From the NCBI RefSeq assembly GCF_031846445.1, contig NZ_JAVRHR010000001.1, positions 868,001-932,000 on the forward strand: a DNA stretch of 64,000 nucleotides, given 5' to 3'. The position numbers and the translations under genes were made by a program. The DNA comes from Croceitalea rosinachiae. Lineage in GTDB: Bacteria > Bacteroidota > Bacteroidia > Flavobacteriales > Flavobacteriaceae. Below are positions 51,895-60,428 of this stretch, one piece after another. Within the stretch, counting starts at the first letter, position 1. Every line of letters begins with the position of its first letter. Under the pieces are notes generated by a model. The model was not told where the DNA came from. It made no database searches and saw only the letters and a list, made by a program, of their open reading frames with translations.

Positions 51895-52863
51895 ATGAGT
51901 TATTTAGAAGCAACAAACGATTTATATAAAGAAGCGGCGTTAACCCCAGATGTTGGATTATGCTGTACTACAAATCCTATTTGGGAATTGCCAGGACTTA
52001 AAATTCCGAGAATCATGCAAGAGATGAACTATGGCTGTGGAAGCACCGTTCATGCGAGAGATTTGTCCAATAATCCTAAAATGCTTTATGTAGGCGTTGG
52101 TGGCGGTATGGAATTATTGCAGTTCTCTTATTTCAACCGTCAAAAAGGGGGTGTTGTCGGAGTAGATGTGGTTGACGAAATGCTGGAAGCTAGCAGAAAA
52201 AACTTTAAAATAGCAGAGGAGGAAAATGACTGGTTTAAATCAGAATTTGTTGATCTTAAAAAAGGAGATGCTTTAAACCTTCCTGTTGAAGACAACAGTA
52301 TTGACGTGGCTGCACAGAACTGCTTGTTCAATATTTTTAAAGAAGAAGACTTAAAGCGTGCCATTGAAGAAATGTACCGTGTCTTAAAGCCACATGGTAA
52401 ATTGGTTATGAGCGATCCAACCTGTGAGCAAGAAATGAATGAGACCCTAAAAAACGATGATAGGTTACGAGCATTGTGTTTAAGCGGAAGTTTACCCATA
52501 AAACAATACATAAAAGCTTTAACTGATGTTGGTTTCGGAACTATCGAAATTCGAGCCAGAAAGCCTTATCGCGTTTTAGCACCTGGGGCATATCCAACAG
52601 AAGAATTAATCTATATTGAATCTATCGAAGTTGCTGCCATTAAAGACCCCATGCCAGAAGATGGGCCTTGTGTTTTTACTGGAAAAGCAGCTATCTACTA
52701 TGGTCATGAAGATTACTTAGATGATAAAAAGGGACATGTCTTATTGAAAAATCAACCTTTGGCCGTTTGTGACAAAACCGCTGGGGCACTTGCTTCTTTA
52801 GGAAGAGAAGATATTTTTATCAGCGAATCTACCTTTCATTATGATGGCGGGGGTTGTTGCTAA
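51895..52863 (+). CDS. arsM: Arsenite methyltransferase ArsM (arsenosugar type)
   Basis: SAM-dependent methylation of As(III), the first committed step to arsenosugars and a detoxification step. 322 residues: SAM-binding loop VGVGGGME (about 66-73); arsenic-binding cysteines likely among Cys23/24, Cys48 (YGCGS), Cys143 (AQNCLFN) and Cys177 (DPTCEQ). The C-terminus ends GGGCC. A terminator hairpin follows 9 bases after the stop, so this is the last gene of the arsenosugar operon. Confidence 0.94.
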   Translation: MSYLEATNDLYKEAALTPDVGLCCTTNPIWELPGLKIPRIMQEMNYGCGSTVHARDLSNNPKMLYVGVGGGMELLQFSYFNRQKGGVVGVDVVDEMLEASRKNFKIAEEENDWFKSEFVDLKKGDALNLPVEDNSIDVAAQNCLFNIFKEEDLKRAIEEMYRVLKPHGKLVMSDPTCEQEMNETLKNDDRLRALCLSGSLPIKQYIKALTDVGFGTIEIRARKPYRVLAPGAYPTEELIYIESIEVAAIKDPMPEDGPCVFTGKAAIYYGHEDYLDDKKGHVLLKNQPLAVCDKTAGALASLGREDIFISESTFHYDGGGCC

Positions 52864-52867
52864 ATAT

Positions 52868-52905
52868 TAAAAAACCGCCCATAGTAATTCTGAGCGGTTT
52901 CATTC
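52868..52905. terminator. Bidirectional terminator between arsM and the hydroxylase
   Basis: Stem AAACCGC / GCGGTTT (52872-52878 and 52894-52900) with flanking T-runs: TTTCATTCTTT on the plus side and TTTTTTAATATTT on the minus side. It serves both convergent genes. Confidence 0.75.
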
Positions 52906-52915
52906 TTTAAAGGTA

Positions 52916-53689
52916 TTAAGATTTCTTGGTCACGTCTTTAAAACGTAACATATCTAAAAATTTTTCGGAGGCTCCCAAATAATATCCTGTCTCTTTTTCA
53001 AAATATTTTGGGTTTTTAAACGTCCCAAAAATCATATCGATTATAGGCAAATCGGTATAATTATACCGATGTACTCCTTTCGCATGGTGCAGCGAATGGC
53101 TTTCAGGTCTTTGAACAATATAACCCAGCCACCTTGGTGTTTTAATATTCGCATGTTGAAAAATCCCTAAGAAGGTTAAGCCTAGGATAATGATGGTAAT
53201 CGCTTGTGGTGATAGCCCCATAAGCAGGGTAAAACTTAATGATCCTACAAAAGAAAGCCCAATCATATCATTTATACTGAACATAAAAGTACTGGGCACA
53301 TCCAATCGTTCGGCACTGTGGTGCATCTGATGCGATACCCTAAAAAGAAAATCAGATTTATGCATGCTTATATGCCATCCGTATTGTACCAATTCGAATA
53401 AAATAACACCTAAGACCACCTGTAATGGTACACTTAAAGAGCTTAAATCCATAATTTGATAAGGTGCCAGAAAACCATCCCACAATAACGGAATATAGGT
53501 GGTTAGCAGCATATATGCCAGAAAGAAAAGTAACCCTTTTAGTTTCCAATAGCGTATTTTAGGTAATTGCCTAGCTGGAACCAGTGTTTCCCAAAGAAAC
53601 AATCCTCCAAAAATGACATACACGATTAAAGAAATAGGGTCTGATAGTATTGCCCATGGCGAGGGCAATTGATTGATGAAATTTTCCAT
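52916..53689 (-). CDS. Sterol desaturase / fatty acid hydroxylase family protein
   Basis: 257-residue membrane di-iron enzyme. Histidine boxes: HISMHKSD, HQMHHSAE and HSLHHAKG, with several hydrophobic segments before and between. Family members hydroxylate or desaturate lipids or carotenoids. Substrate unknown. Electrons could come from a PaaE-like reductase such as the one at 42088. A -7 element lies 25 bases upstream, so it can be expressed apart from the Crp/Fnr gene before it. Confidence 0.9.
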   Translation of the reverse strand: MENFINQLPSPWAILSDPISLIVYVIFGGLFLWETLVPARQLPKIRYWKLKGLLFFLAYMLLTTYIPLLWDGFLAPYQIMDLSSLSVPLQVVLGVILFELVQYGWHISMHKSDFLFRVSHQMHHSAERLDVPSTFMFSINDMIGLSFVGSLSFTLLMGLSPQAITIIILGLTFLGIFQHANIKTPRWLGYIVQRPESHSLHHAKGVHRYNYTDLPIIDMIFGTFKNPKYFEKETGYYLGASEKFLDMLRFKDVTKKS

Positions 53690-53714
53690 AATTTTTTAGT
53701 TTAAAATTTTGGTG

Positions 53715-53722
53715 CAAAACTA
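53715..53722 (-). promoter_or_regulatory. -7 promoter element of the hydroxylase gene
   Basis: Minus-strand TAGTTTTG, exact TAnnTTTG. -33 not convincing. Confidence 0.4.
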
Positions 53723-53765
53723 GTTGTGCATAAAATCTTTTACTAAAAAATGGACTTGACCTATG

Positions 53766-54329
53766 TTAGGAATTTAATTTTTTACGTATTCTGCTCAAGC
53801 TCTCGGGGTGAATCCCTAGATATTTGGCAATTTTATTAACTGGTATTTGAGAAATGTAGTTTGGATGCGTTTTGAACATTTCTGCATAAATCTCTTCTGC
53901 TGTTTTGGTAAGTAAGGCTTTTTCCCTGTTTGATTTTCGAATATATGCTCCTTCCATGATTTTTCTTCCGAACTGGTTAATGTCCAAATCATGCTCATAA
54001 GCCTTATCCAAATGTTCATATTTGACCATTTCCAACTCGCAATTCGTCAAAGCAGTCAATTTTACATCACTATGGGTCTGTTGAAGAAATGAAGTTAAGC
54101 TAGCAACCATTTCATTGTCAAAAAAAAAGTCTATAACTTTCTCTGTCATATAGCTTTTGATACTCAACTCTATTATTCCTTTATTGATGAAATATACTGA
54201 ATGTTCAACTTCTTCATAGGCCGTAATAACATGCCCTTTTTGAAAGAATACCTTTTCTACTGGAAAAGACAAGTCTCTGTCAGTCTTATTTTGCCCTAAA
54301 ACAATATTATAAAACTCCAAAAATGTCAT
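53766..54329 (-). CDS. Crp/Fnr-family transcriptional regulator
   Basis: 187 residues: N-terminal cyclic-nucleotide-binding-like beta-roll (about 20-115) without the arginine-serine phosphate cassette of true cAMP binders, and a C-terminal HTH (VNKIAKYLGIHPESLSRIRKKL). No Fe-S cysteines of the Fnr type. The downstream hydroxylase gene on the same strand is its most likely target. Divergent from the TetR gene across a 306-base region. Confidence 0.88.
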   Translation of the reverse strand: MTFLEFYNIVLGQNKTDRDLSFPVEKVFFQKGHVITAYEEVEHSVYFINKGIIELSIKSYMTEKVIDFFFDNEMVASLTSFLQQTHSDVKLTALTNCELEMVKYEHLDKAYEHDLDINQFGRKIMEGAYIRKSNREKALLTKTAEEIYAEMFKTHPNYISQIPVNKIAKYLGIHPESLSRIRKKLNS

Positions 54330-54635
54330 AGGTATATGAATTTCAAGTGTATCCTTAAATTAATTGAAATCTTTCTAATTTCAAACCAAAAGGTTTCATT
54401 TTAACTTTGAGCTCTTTTAGAAATCAATTGGCTAAATAATCTAAGCCTTCGTTTAAAAACAATTTTTATCGGTAATCTGAAACGGTCATTTGTGAATTTT
54501 CATTAAATCGTCTTTTTTATGACCTCACATCGATTTTAAATACCGATAAACCCATAAGATTTATCCTACAATTCGTAATTCTGAACTTTGTAAAACAAAC
54601 CTACTTAGTATACGAATTCATAGAAACCAAATCTT
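54330..54635. other. 306-base divergent regulatory region between Crp/Fnr and TetR genes
   Basis: No coding frame of note. It contains a pair of inverted 10-base words, TTTATCGGTA (54465-54474) and TACCGATAAA (54541-54550), 66 bases apart. These could be half-sites for one of the two flanking regulators with DNA looping, or unrelated. A near -7 match (GAACTTTG) lies about 50 bases before the TetR start. Confidence 0.45.
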
Positions 54636-55250
54636 ATGGAAATCAATTTAGAAAATAGTAAAATGCTCCATCTTATGAGAGCAAAAGGCCTTGAGCTTTT
54701 TTATAAGAAAGGCTATTACAATACCTCACTTACCGATATTCTCAAAGACCTATCAACTACTGAAGCAGTTTTCAAATATCATTTTCAATCAAAAGAAGAT
54801 TTTTTCATCAGTATCGCCCAGAACTTAATATTACAGCGTACCCTAGACCTGTTGATTGAGCCTGTTTCGTACAAACAAAACCCCTTTTCTCTGATACTTG
54901 ACATGTTTGAAAATGAAATGGACAAGGTTACAAAAAGCACGACTGATTATGGTTTTATGCTATCTAACTTCATGAACGAATTCAATAACCGAAATCCTAG
55001 AATTAATAAATATCTATTGGATATTTTAAAAATATGGGAGATTAACTTGGGCACACTACTTAGAAAAGGACAGTTAGATGGTTATGTAAACCATCATATT
55101 GATTGTGAAAGTGCCGCAAATCACGTTATTTCGTCTTATTTTGGCATTAGAACCTTAATGGTAGAGGGTAATACAAGAACTTTAAGTCAACAGTTCTTAC
55201 AACAATTGCGCTACTATTTTCATTCAATATCACAAAAAATAACAGCTTAA
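54636..55250 (+). CDS. TetR/AcrR-family transcriptional regulator
   Basis: 204 residues. N-terminal HTH (about 10-55; GLELFYKKGYYNTSLTDILKD, EAVFKYHFQSKEDFF) is typical; the C-terminal ligand domain is variable. Its stop overlaps that of the convergent glycosyltransferase (TTAA, 55247-55250). No evident target operon on its own strand. Confidence 0.9.
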   Translation: MEINLENSKMLHLMRAKGLELFYKKGYYNTSLTDILKDLSTTEAVFKYHFQSKEDFFISIAQNLILQRTLDLLIEPVSYKQNPFSLILDMFENEMDKVTKSTTDYGFMLSNFMNEFNNRNPRINKYLLDILKIWEINLGTLLRKGQLDGYVNHHIDCESAANHVISSYFGIRTLMVEGNTRTLSQQFLQQLRYYFHSISQKITA

Positions 55251-56302
55251 TCATTTTTCTCCAGTACACTAACCACTTTTTGATAAACATCATCTGGACT
55301 AATGCTCTCCATTGCTTTATCATATCCTGCAGGAAATTTATTCCCATATACTGAAGTTGGAATTAAAGGATATTGACTTCTATCTGCACAAAGAGAATTC
55401 TCTTCAGATTGACCAAAAGGTGCAAACCCGGCATAGGGATGGGTAACTCCCCAAAGTGTAATCACAGGTATACCGTAGTTAGCGGCCAAATGACCATTAC
55501 CACTGTCCATGGACAACATTACCCTTAAATTCGAAATAAGGGCAAGCTCTTGTTCAAAAGACAATCTGCCAGACACATTGACAACATTGTCTCCAAGCTT
55601 TTCAGCTATCTTGTCTAAGATTTCTACTTCTTTTTTACCTCCACCTAACAATAGTATCTTGACATTTGAATACTGAGATATCTTTTTGATTACTTCTTCC
55701 ATTAATATCAAAGGGTACATTTTACTTTTATAAGCTGCAAAAGGGGCGATGGCCACTAAGCTTTCCGACTCATTTACCAAGGGTAAAATCCGTTTCGGCA
55801 AAGCTACTTTTACCAATACATTATCGTTCAAAAGGGTGATAGGAAAACCGAGTCTCTTAAAAACATCAGCATAGCGTTGGTGAGTGGTCTTTAAAGGTTT
55901 GAAAACTTTGTCTTTCTCTTGAACAAGTAATTTTTTTTCTTTTCTGCCTTTATTGACCTGAACAAATAGAATACCCCTAACCTTAAAAAAAAGTTTTAAA
56001 ATAGAACTGCGTAATACATTGTGAGTATCCGCTACAGCATCTATTTGTAAAGCAGATAACTGTTTATATAAACGGTACAAACCCAATATCCCTTTATGTT
56101 TAGTTTTTACCTCAGCAGAAAAAAAAGAAACCCTAGGAATATTCTCAAAAATGGGCATAAATCTTTCTCTGGTAAGAATGGTGATATTAAGCAATGGATA
56201 CTTTTCGGTAAGTGCCAAAACACATGGAACCAGCATAGCTACATCGCCCATTGCAGACAGGCGGATAATCAAAATGTGATTAATATTAGCCTTTTTGCCC
56301 AC
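55247..56302 (-). CDS. Glycosyltransferase family 9 (heptosyltransferase-like)
   Basis: 351 residues, GT-B fold, related to LPS heptosyltransferases. The opening ILIIRLSAMGDVAMLVPCVLAL and MLSMDSGNGHLAANYGIPVITLWG are diagnostic. Translation starts at a GTG at 56302, overlapping the end of the DUF4254 gene by 17 bases; no ATG gives this N-terminus. Likely part of outer-membrane glycolipid synthesis. Confidence 0.9.
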   Translation of the reverse strand: MGKKANINHILIIRLSAMGDVAMLVPCVLALTEKYPLLNITILTRERFMPIFENIPRVSFFSAEVKTKHKGILGLYRLYKQLSALQIDAVADTHNVLRSSILKLFFKVRGILFVQVNKGRKEKKLLVQEKDKVFKPLKTTHQRYADVFKRLGFPITLLNDNVLVKVALPKRILPLVNESESLVAIAPFAAYKSKMYPLILMEEVIKKISQYSNVKILLLGGGKKEVEILDKIAEKLGDNVVNVSGRLSFEQELALISNLRVMLSMDSGNGHLAANYGIPVITLWGVTHPYAGFAPFGQSEENSLCADRSQYPLIPTSVYGNKFPAGYDKAMESISPDDVYQKVVSVLEKND

Positions 56303-56891
56303 GCAAAACTGGGTTTAATTCATCATCGTTATACATCTTCATTTGCTTATAGACTTTCATATACTTTTTGCCAGTCGCAATATCGTCAAGAAGAATATCA
56401 ATAGCAGTAGATAGGTCTTTTCGCTGTTCTAGGAGAATACTCAACTTTTTTGAACAGGCTTCTATATGGCTTTGTGTTGCATCTTTTCGGTCAACCTCTT
56501 CTTGCATGTGGTAAATTTTCAAGGCCAAAATAGATAAACGATCAATGGCCCATGCAGGGCTTTCTGTATTAATTCCTGCATTATCTGCAATTTCAACATC
56601 TCGATATTTTTCTAAAAAATAACTATCTACATATTCCACAAGATCTGTTCTATCTTGGTTGCTAGCATCTATTTTTCGCTTTAAGGCCAGTGCATTAGTA
56701 GGGTCGATATTTGGGTCCCTAATAATATCTTCATAGTGCCATTGTACCGTGTCAATCCAATTTTTGCGGTATAAAAGATGTTCTATACTGTTTTTATCGT
56801 AAGGATTCTGAAAGGTTTGATCAACGCTATCAACAATATGATATACCTCAATGGTTTCTTGAAAAATCTTATTCGCTGTCGTACTGAACAT
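56286..56891 (-). CDS. DUF4254 protein
   Basis: 201 residues, helical, soluble, no signal. Recognised as DUF4254, nearly always beside a GT9 gene in Bacteroidota; the function is unknown but the link points to glycolipid synthesis. Overlaps the GT9 start by 17 bases. A -7 element is 17 bases upstream of its ATG. Confidence 0.85.
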   Translation of the reverse strand: MFSTTANKIFQETIEVYHIVDSVDQTFQNPYDKNSIEHLLYRKNWIDTVQWHYEDIIRDPNIDPTNALALKRKIDASNQDRTDLVEYVDSYFLEKYRDVEIADNAGINTESPAWAIDRLSILALKIYHMQEEVDRKDATQSHIEACSKKLSILLEQRKDLSTAIDILLDDIATGKKYMKVYKQMKMYNDDELNPVLRGQKG

Positions 56892-56908
56892 TATGATTGA
56901 ATTTTTTG

Positions 56909-56916
56909 CAAAGATA
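56909..56916 (-). promoter_or_regulatory. -7 promoter element of the DUF4254-GT9 pair
   Basis: Minus-strand TATCTTTG, exact TAnnTTTG, in the short gap before DUF4254. A TTTC about 18 bases upstream is a weak -33. Confidence 0.45.
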
Positions 56917-56918
56917 CA

Positions 56919-57842
56919 TTATTGAGTCAGGTGGAAAACTGATATAACCAAAGAACCAATTATAAGAATGCTAAGTAAAGCCTCCTTAAATCTTTTGTTT
57001 CTAATCGTCTCAAAATAATTGGTCAAAAAAACAGAGGTGGGGAAAAAAGTATATAAAACTACATAGCGACCGTACTCTCTTGATAAGAAAATTACCAAAA
57101 ATGCGGCTACAAAATAAGCTAACAGGATACGCAAGGAAAGTATACGGCCAATACCGCGATTGCCAAGTTTTACTAAGGTTATGAAGATGATTGTCAAGGT
57201 CAGAATCAAATAACAAACAATGTTTATGTATGTGCCGTAGTCAAAACTGGTGTTTATTGTAAAGGTATAATGGTTTTCAACAAAACTCCAATCATTAAAG
57301 AGAGCCATATACGCCATAACACCCATTATGAAAACCACTAATGCCGCAAACGGCATCAACCAATTTCTGAGCTGAGCTGCTGAATAGATATAAATACCAA
57401 AAAAAATTGGAATTAAAAACACTAAAGTCCATTCCACCAAAATACTGGACAAAAAAACAAATAAGGAAGCTTCAAAAATCTTATAGATAACACGTTTATC
57501 AAATTTTAATGCTAAAACTTTATCCGATGCCATCAAAATCAAAAAATTGCTAACGATAGCTTTATCACTGAGCAAAGCCGGTAAAAATACAGCTAGTAGC
57601 ATGGCATAAAAAAGCATGGTAAATGAGCTTAATTCGGCTAGTTTATCGGCTTTAAGTGTTGGGTTTATTGCAAAAAACGTCAGTAATATAAAGAAAAGGC
57701 TAGTGGATTTTTGCGGAAAGAGATTGTTCTCAAATAAGTCTTGTGATGAAACCAATATAAGAATTACATAAATCAATATGCAAAAGCCTAAAATGACTAA
57801 ATAGTTAATAGGTTTTGTTTTACTAAAAAAACTTGAAATCAT
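56919..57842 (-). CDS. Membrane protein, DUF6427-like
   Basis: 307 residues with about 9-10 membrane segments. The start MISSFFSKTKPINYLVILGF is typical of the flavobacterial DUF6427 group. Function unknown; by neighbourhood it may belong to surface glycan work. 27 bases before the DUF4254 gene, but that gene has its own promoter signal. Confidence 0.72.
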   Translation of the reverse strand: MISSFFSKTKPINYLVILGFCILIYVILILVSSQDLFENNLFPQKSTSLFFILLTFFAINPTLKADKLAELSSFTMLFYAMLLAVFLPALLSDKAIVSNFLILMASDKVLALKFDKRVIYKIFEASLFVFLSSILVEWTLVFLIPIFFGIYIYSAAQLRNWLMPFAALVVFIMGVMAYMALFNDWSFVENHYTFTINTSFDYGTYINIVCYLILTLTIIFITLVKLGNRGIGRILSLRILLAYFVAAFLVIFLSREYGRYVVLYTFFPTSVFLTNYFETIRNKRFKEALLSILIIGSLVISVFHLTQ

Positions 57843-57862
57843 TTATGCTTTTCGTATTTTTG
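57833..57862 (+). promoter_or_regulatory. Promoter of the DUF6341 gene
   Basis: TTG (57833-57835), spacer of 19, then TATTTTTG (57855-57862), an exact TAnnTTTG. The best complete match to the Bacteroidota promoter form in the window; 19 bases before the ATG. Confidence 0.55.
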
Positions 57863-57881
57863 CAATATAAATATAGCTAAG

Positions 57882-58103
57882 ATGAAAGCATTTTTTTACG
57901 GTATAGAAGACTTATTTGTAAATGTTCTTTTCGCACCCTTTGATTTACTTAGGTTTATGGAAAGCTGGTGGTCTTCAAATATGGTGAACTGGTTGTTTAT
58001 GATTATTGGTTTAGTGGCTTTTGTTTATTGGATGGGCCAATTGAAAATCTTTAATGATAATAGCGAAGAAGATAAGAGCATTACTTCACATTCTTATTTA
58101 TAG
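57882..58103 (+). CDS. Small membrane protein (DUF6341)
   Basis: 73 residues: amphipathic N-terminus (KAFFYGIEDLFVNVLFAPFD) and one membrane helix at about 35-52, polar tail. Matches a short conserved flavobacterial protein (DUF6341), always next to purD or glycan genes. Function unknown. Convergent with purD. Confidence 0.82.
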   Translation: MKAFFYGIEDLFVNVLFAPFDLLRFMESWWSSNMVNWLFMIIGLVAFVYWMGQLKIFNDNSEEDKSITSHSYL

Positions 58104-58127
58104 TCTCGTCCCTTTAAGTTTTTTGTT

Positions 58128-59402
58128 TTATAAATCGAATCCAATATCTTTTCGATAGTATCTCCCTTCAAAATCAAATTGATTCAGACTTTTATATGAA
58201 GTCGACAAGGCCTCTTTGAAACTCTCCCCGTAGGATGTTACTGCTATAACGCGACCTCCATTGGTTACCACTTTATCCTCTTTTTTAGTCGTACCTGCGT
58301 GAAATAGTATTGAATCGTTGGTGTTTTCAAGACCTGTAATTTCTTTTCCTTTTTCGTAGGTTTCTGGGTAGCCCCCTGAAACTGTCATCACGGTAACCGC
58401 TGCCCTGTCGTCGTCTATTTCTAAATTTATTTCGTTCAAAGATTGGTTTTTTAAGCTTTCAAAAACCGTAACCAAATCATTTTTGATACGAGGAATCACC
58501 ACCTCGGTTTCAGGATCACCCATACGAACATTATACTCGATTACCTTAGGTTCACCTGCAACTTTAATTAATCCGATGAATATAAACCCAACATAAGGAA
58601 TATCATCCTTTTTTAAGCCCTCTATAGTTGGTTTTACAATACGCTCTTCTACTTTGTCCATAAAGGCCCTATCCGCAAAGGGAACCGGTGAAATAGCCCC
58701 CATACCGCCAGTATTTAGGCCAGTATCACCTTCTCCGATGCGCTTATAGTCTTTTGCCTCTGGTAATATTTTATAGTTTGTGCCGTCGGTCAAAACAAAG
58801 CAGCTCAGCTCGATTCCATCTAAAAACTCTTCTATAACCACTTTTGCACTAGCTGCGCCAAACTTGGCATCGACCAACATCGTTTTGAGTTCCTCTTTTG
58901 CCTCATTTAAATTATTTAAAATCAGTACGCCTTTTCCGGCTGCAAGTCCATCTGCTTTGAGTACGTAAGGAGGTGTCAATGACTCTAAAAAGCGATATCC
59001 CTTTTCTAAATCATCTTTCCCAAAACTTTGATAGGCGGCAGTAGGAATATTGTGGCGCATCATGAATTCTTTTGCAAACTCTTTACTCCCCTCGAGGGTT
59101 GCTGCAAGCTTTTGAGGGCCAACGACCAAAATATCTTCTAACTCCTTATCATTCAAAAAGAAATCATGGATTCCATTTACCAAAGGGTCTTCAGGACCAA
59201 CAAGAACCATATCCACACTCTTAGTTAGCACTACTTTCTTTATCGAATCAAAATCATTTACTGAAATGAGAATGTTTTCTGCAATTTCGTCAGTCCCTGC
59301 ATTGCCTGGAGCAACAAAAAGGTTATTCAGAATAGGACTTTGGGCTATTTTCCAAGCTAGTGCATGTTCCCGACCACCAGAACCTAAAATAAGGATGTTC
59401 AT
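58128..59402 (-). CDS. purD: Phosphoribosylamine-glycine ligase
   Basis: ATP-grasp enzyme of the second step of purine synthesis (phosphoribosylamine + glycine to GAR). 424 residues. Family segments: LGSGGREHALAWKIAQS at the N-terminus, LKADGLAAGKGVLIL, and EYNVRMGDPETE at the metal site. Alone on its strand, with its own -7 element. Confidence 0.97.
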   Translation of the reverse strand: MNILILGSGGREHALAWKIAQSPILNNLFVAPGNAGTDEIAENILISVNDFDSIKKVVLTKSVDMVLVGPEDPLVNGIHDFFLNDKELEDILVVGPQKLAATLEGSKEFAKEFMMRHNIPTAAYQSFGKDDLEKGYRFLESLTPPYVLKADGLAAGKGVLILNNLNEAKEELKTMLVDAKFGAASAKVVIEEFLDGIELSCFVLTDGTNYKILPEAKDYKRIGEGDTGLNTGGMGAISPVPFADRAFMDKVEERIVKPTIEGLKKDDIPYVGFIFIGLIKVAGEPKVIEYNVRMGDPETEVVIPRIKNDLVTVFESLKNQSLNEINLEIDDDRAAVTVMTVSGGYPETYEKGKEITGLENTNDSILFHAGTTKKEDKVVTNGGRVIAVTSYGESFKEALSTSYKSLNQFDFEGRYYRKDIGFDL

Positions 59403-59416
59403 TATCTAAATTTTGG

Positions 59417-59424
59417 CAAAAATA
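59417..59424 (-). promoter_or_regulatory. -7 promoter element of purD
   Basis: Minus-strand TATTTTTG, exact TAnnTTTG, 14 bases before the ATG at 59402. The -33 position is weak. Confidence 0.4.
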
Positions 59425-59444
59425 GGATTTGAAAAATTCTTACG

Positions 59445-60425
59445 TCACGAATTTTTTGAAAAATTACGATGTTCTTTTTTTTGTAATTCTTCCGAGGATA
59501 AAGATTTAAAATATTCAAAGACTTTCTTAAGCCCTTCAGAGCGGTGTACTTTTGGTTGCCACCCCAATATTTCTTTAGCACGAGTAATATCAGGTTGTCT
59601 TTGCAAAGGGTCATCTTGTGGCAATGGTTTATAGATAATCTTTTGATCGGTTCCCGTGAGTTTGATTATTTCCTCTGCAAATTCCTTGATTGTCGTTTCA
59701 TCGGGATTACCAATGTTTACTGGTTCTACATAATCACTCATAAGCAATCTAAAAATTCCCTCAACTTGATCATCAATATAAGTGAACGATCTTGTTTGCG
59801 AGCCATCTCCAAAAACAGTTAAGTCTTCACCGCGTAATGCCTGACCCATAAAAGCAGGAACTACACGGCCATCATTTAATCGCATTCTAGAGCCATAGGT
59901 ATTGAAAATACGGACAATACGTGTTTCTAATCCGTGATGGCGGTGATAAGCCATGGTAATTGACTCCATAAACCTTTTTGCCTCATCATAAACGCCCCTA
60001 GGACCAATAGGACTCACATTACCATAATATTCTTCATTTTGGGGATGTACCAAGGGATTCCCATAAACTTCGGAAGTAGAAGCTACTAAAATTCTAGCAT
60101 TCTTTTCTTTTGCTAAGCCAAGCAAATTAAGAGTCCCCAACGACCCAACTTTTAAGGTTTGAATAGGAATCTTTAAGTAATCAATAGGGCTTGCAGGCGA
60201 GGCAAAGTGAAGAATATAGTCTAAGTCGCTAGGGGTATGAACAAATTTAGTCACATCATGATGCGAAAATTCAAAATTCTCATTTTCAAAAAGATGTCCA
60301 ATATTCTTAAAATCTCCGGTAATTAAGTTATCCATTCCAACAACATAATGACCTTCTGCTATAAATCGATCACAAAGATGTGATCCCAAAAAGCCTGCTG
60401 CGCCGGTTATTAGGGTTCTTTTCAT
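59445..60425 (-). CDS. UDP-glucuronate decarboxylase (UDP-xylose synthase), SDR family
   Basis: Converts UDP-glucuronate to UDP-xylose for exopolysaccharide. 326 residues. NAD-binding GAAGFLG (8-14), catalytic Tyr146 and Lys150 (YDEAK), and the UXS-type segments SHHDVTKF, LHFASPASPIDY and RIFNTYGSRMRLNDGRVVPAF. It follows the sugar-phosphate transferase gene by 3 bases. Confidence 0.92.
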   Translation of the reverse strand: MKRTLITGAAGFLGSHLCDRFIAEGHYVVGMDNLITGDFKNIGHLFENENFEFSHHDVTKFVHTPSDLDYILHFASPASPIDYLKIPIQTLKVGSLGTLNLLGLAKEKNARILVASTSEVYGNPLVHPQNEEYYGNVSPIGPRGVYDEAKRFMESITMAYHRHHGLETRIVRIFNTYGSRMRLNDGRVVPAFMGQALRGEDLTVFGDGSQTRSFTYIDDQVEGIFRLLMSDYVEPVNIGNPDETTIKEFAEEIIKLTGTDQKIIYKPLPQDDPLQRQPDITRAKEILGWQPKVHRSEGLKKVFEYFKSLSSEELQKKEHRNFSKNS

Positions 60426-60428
60426 TTT

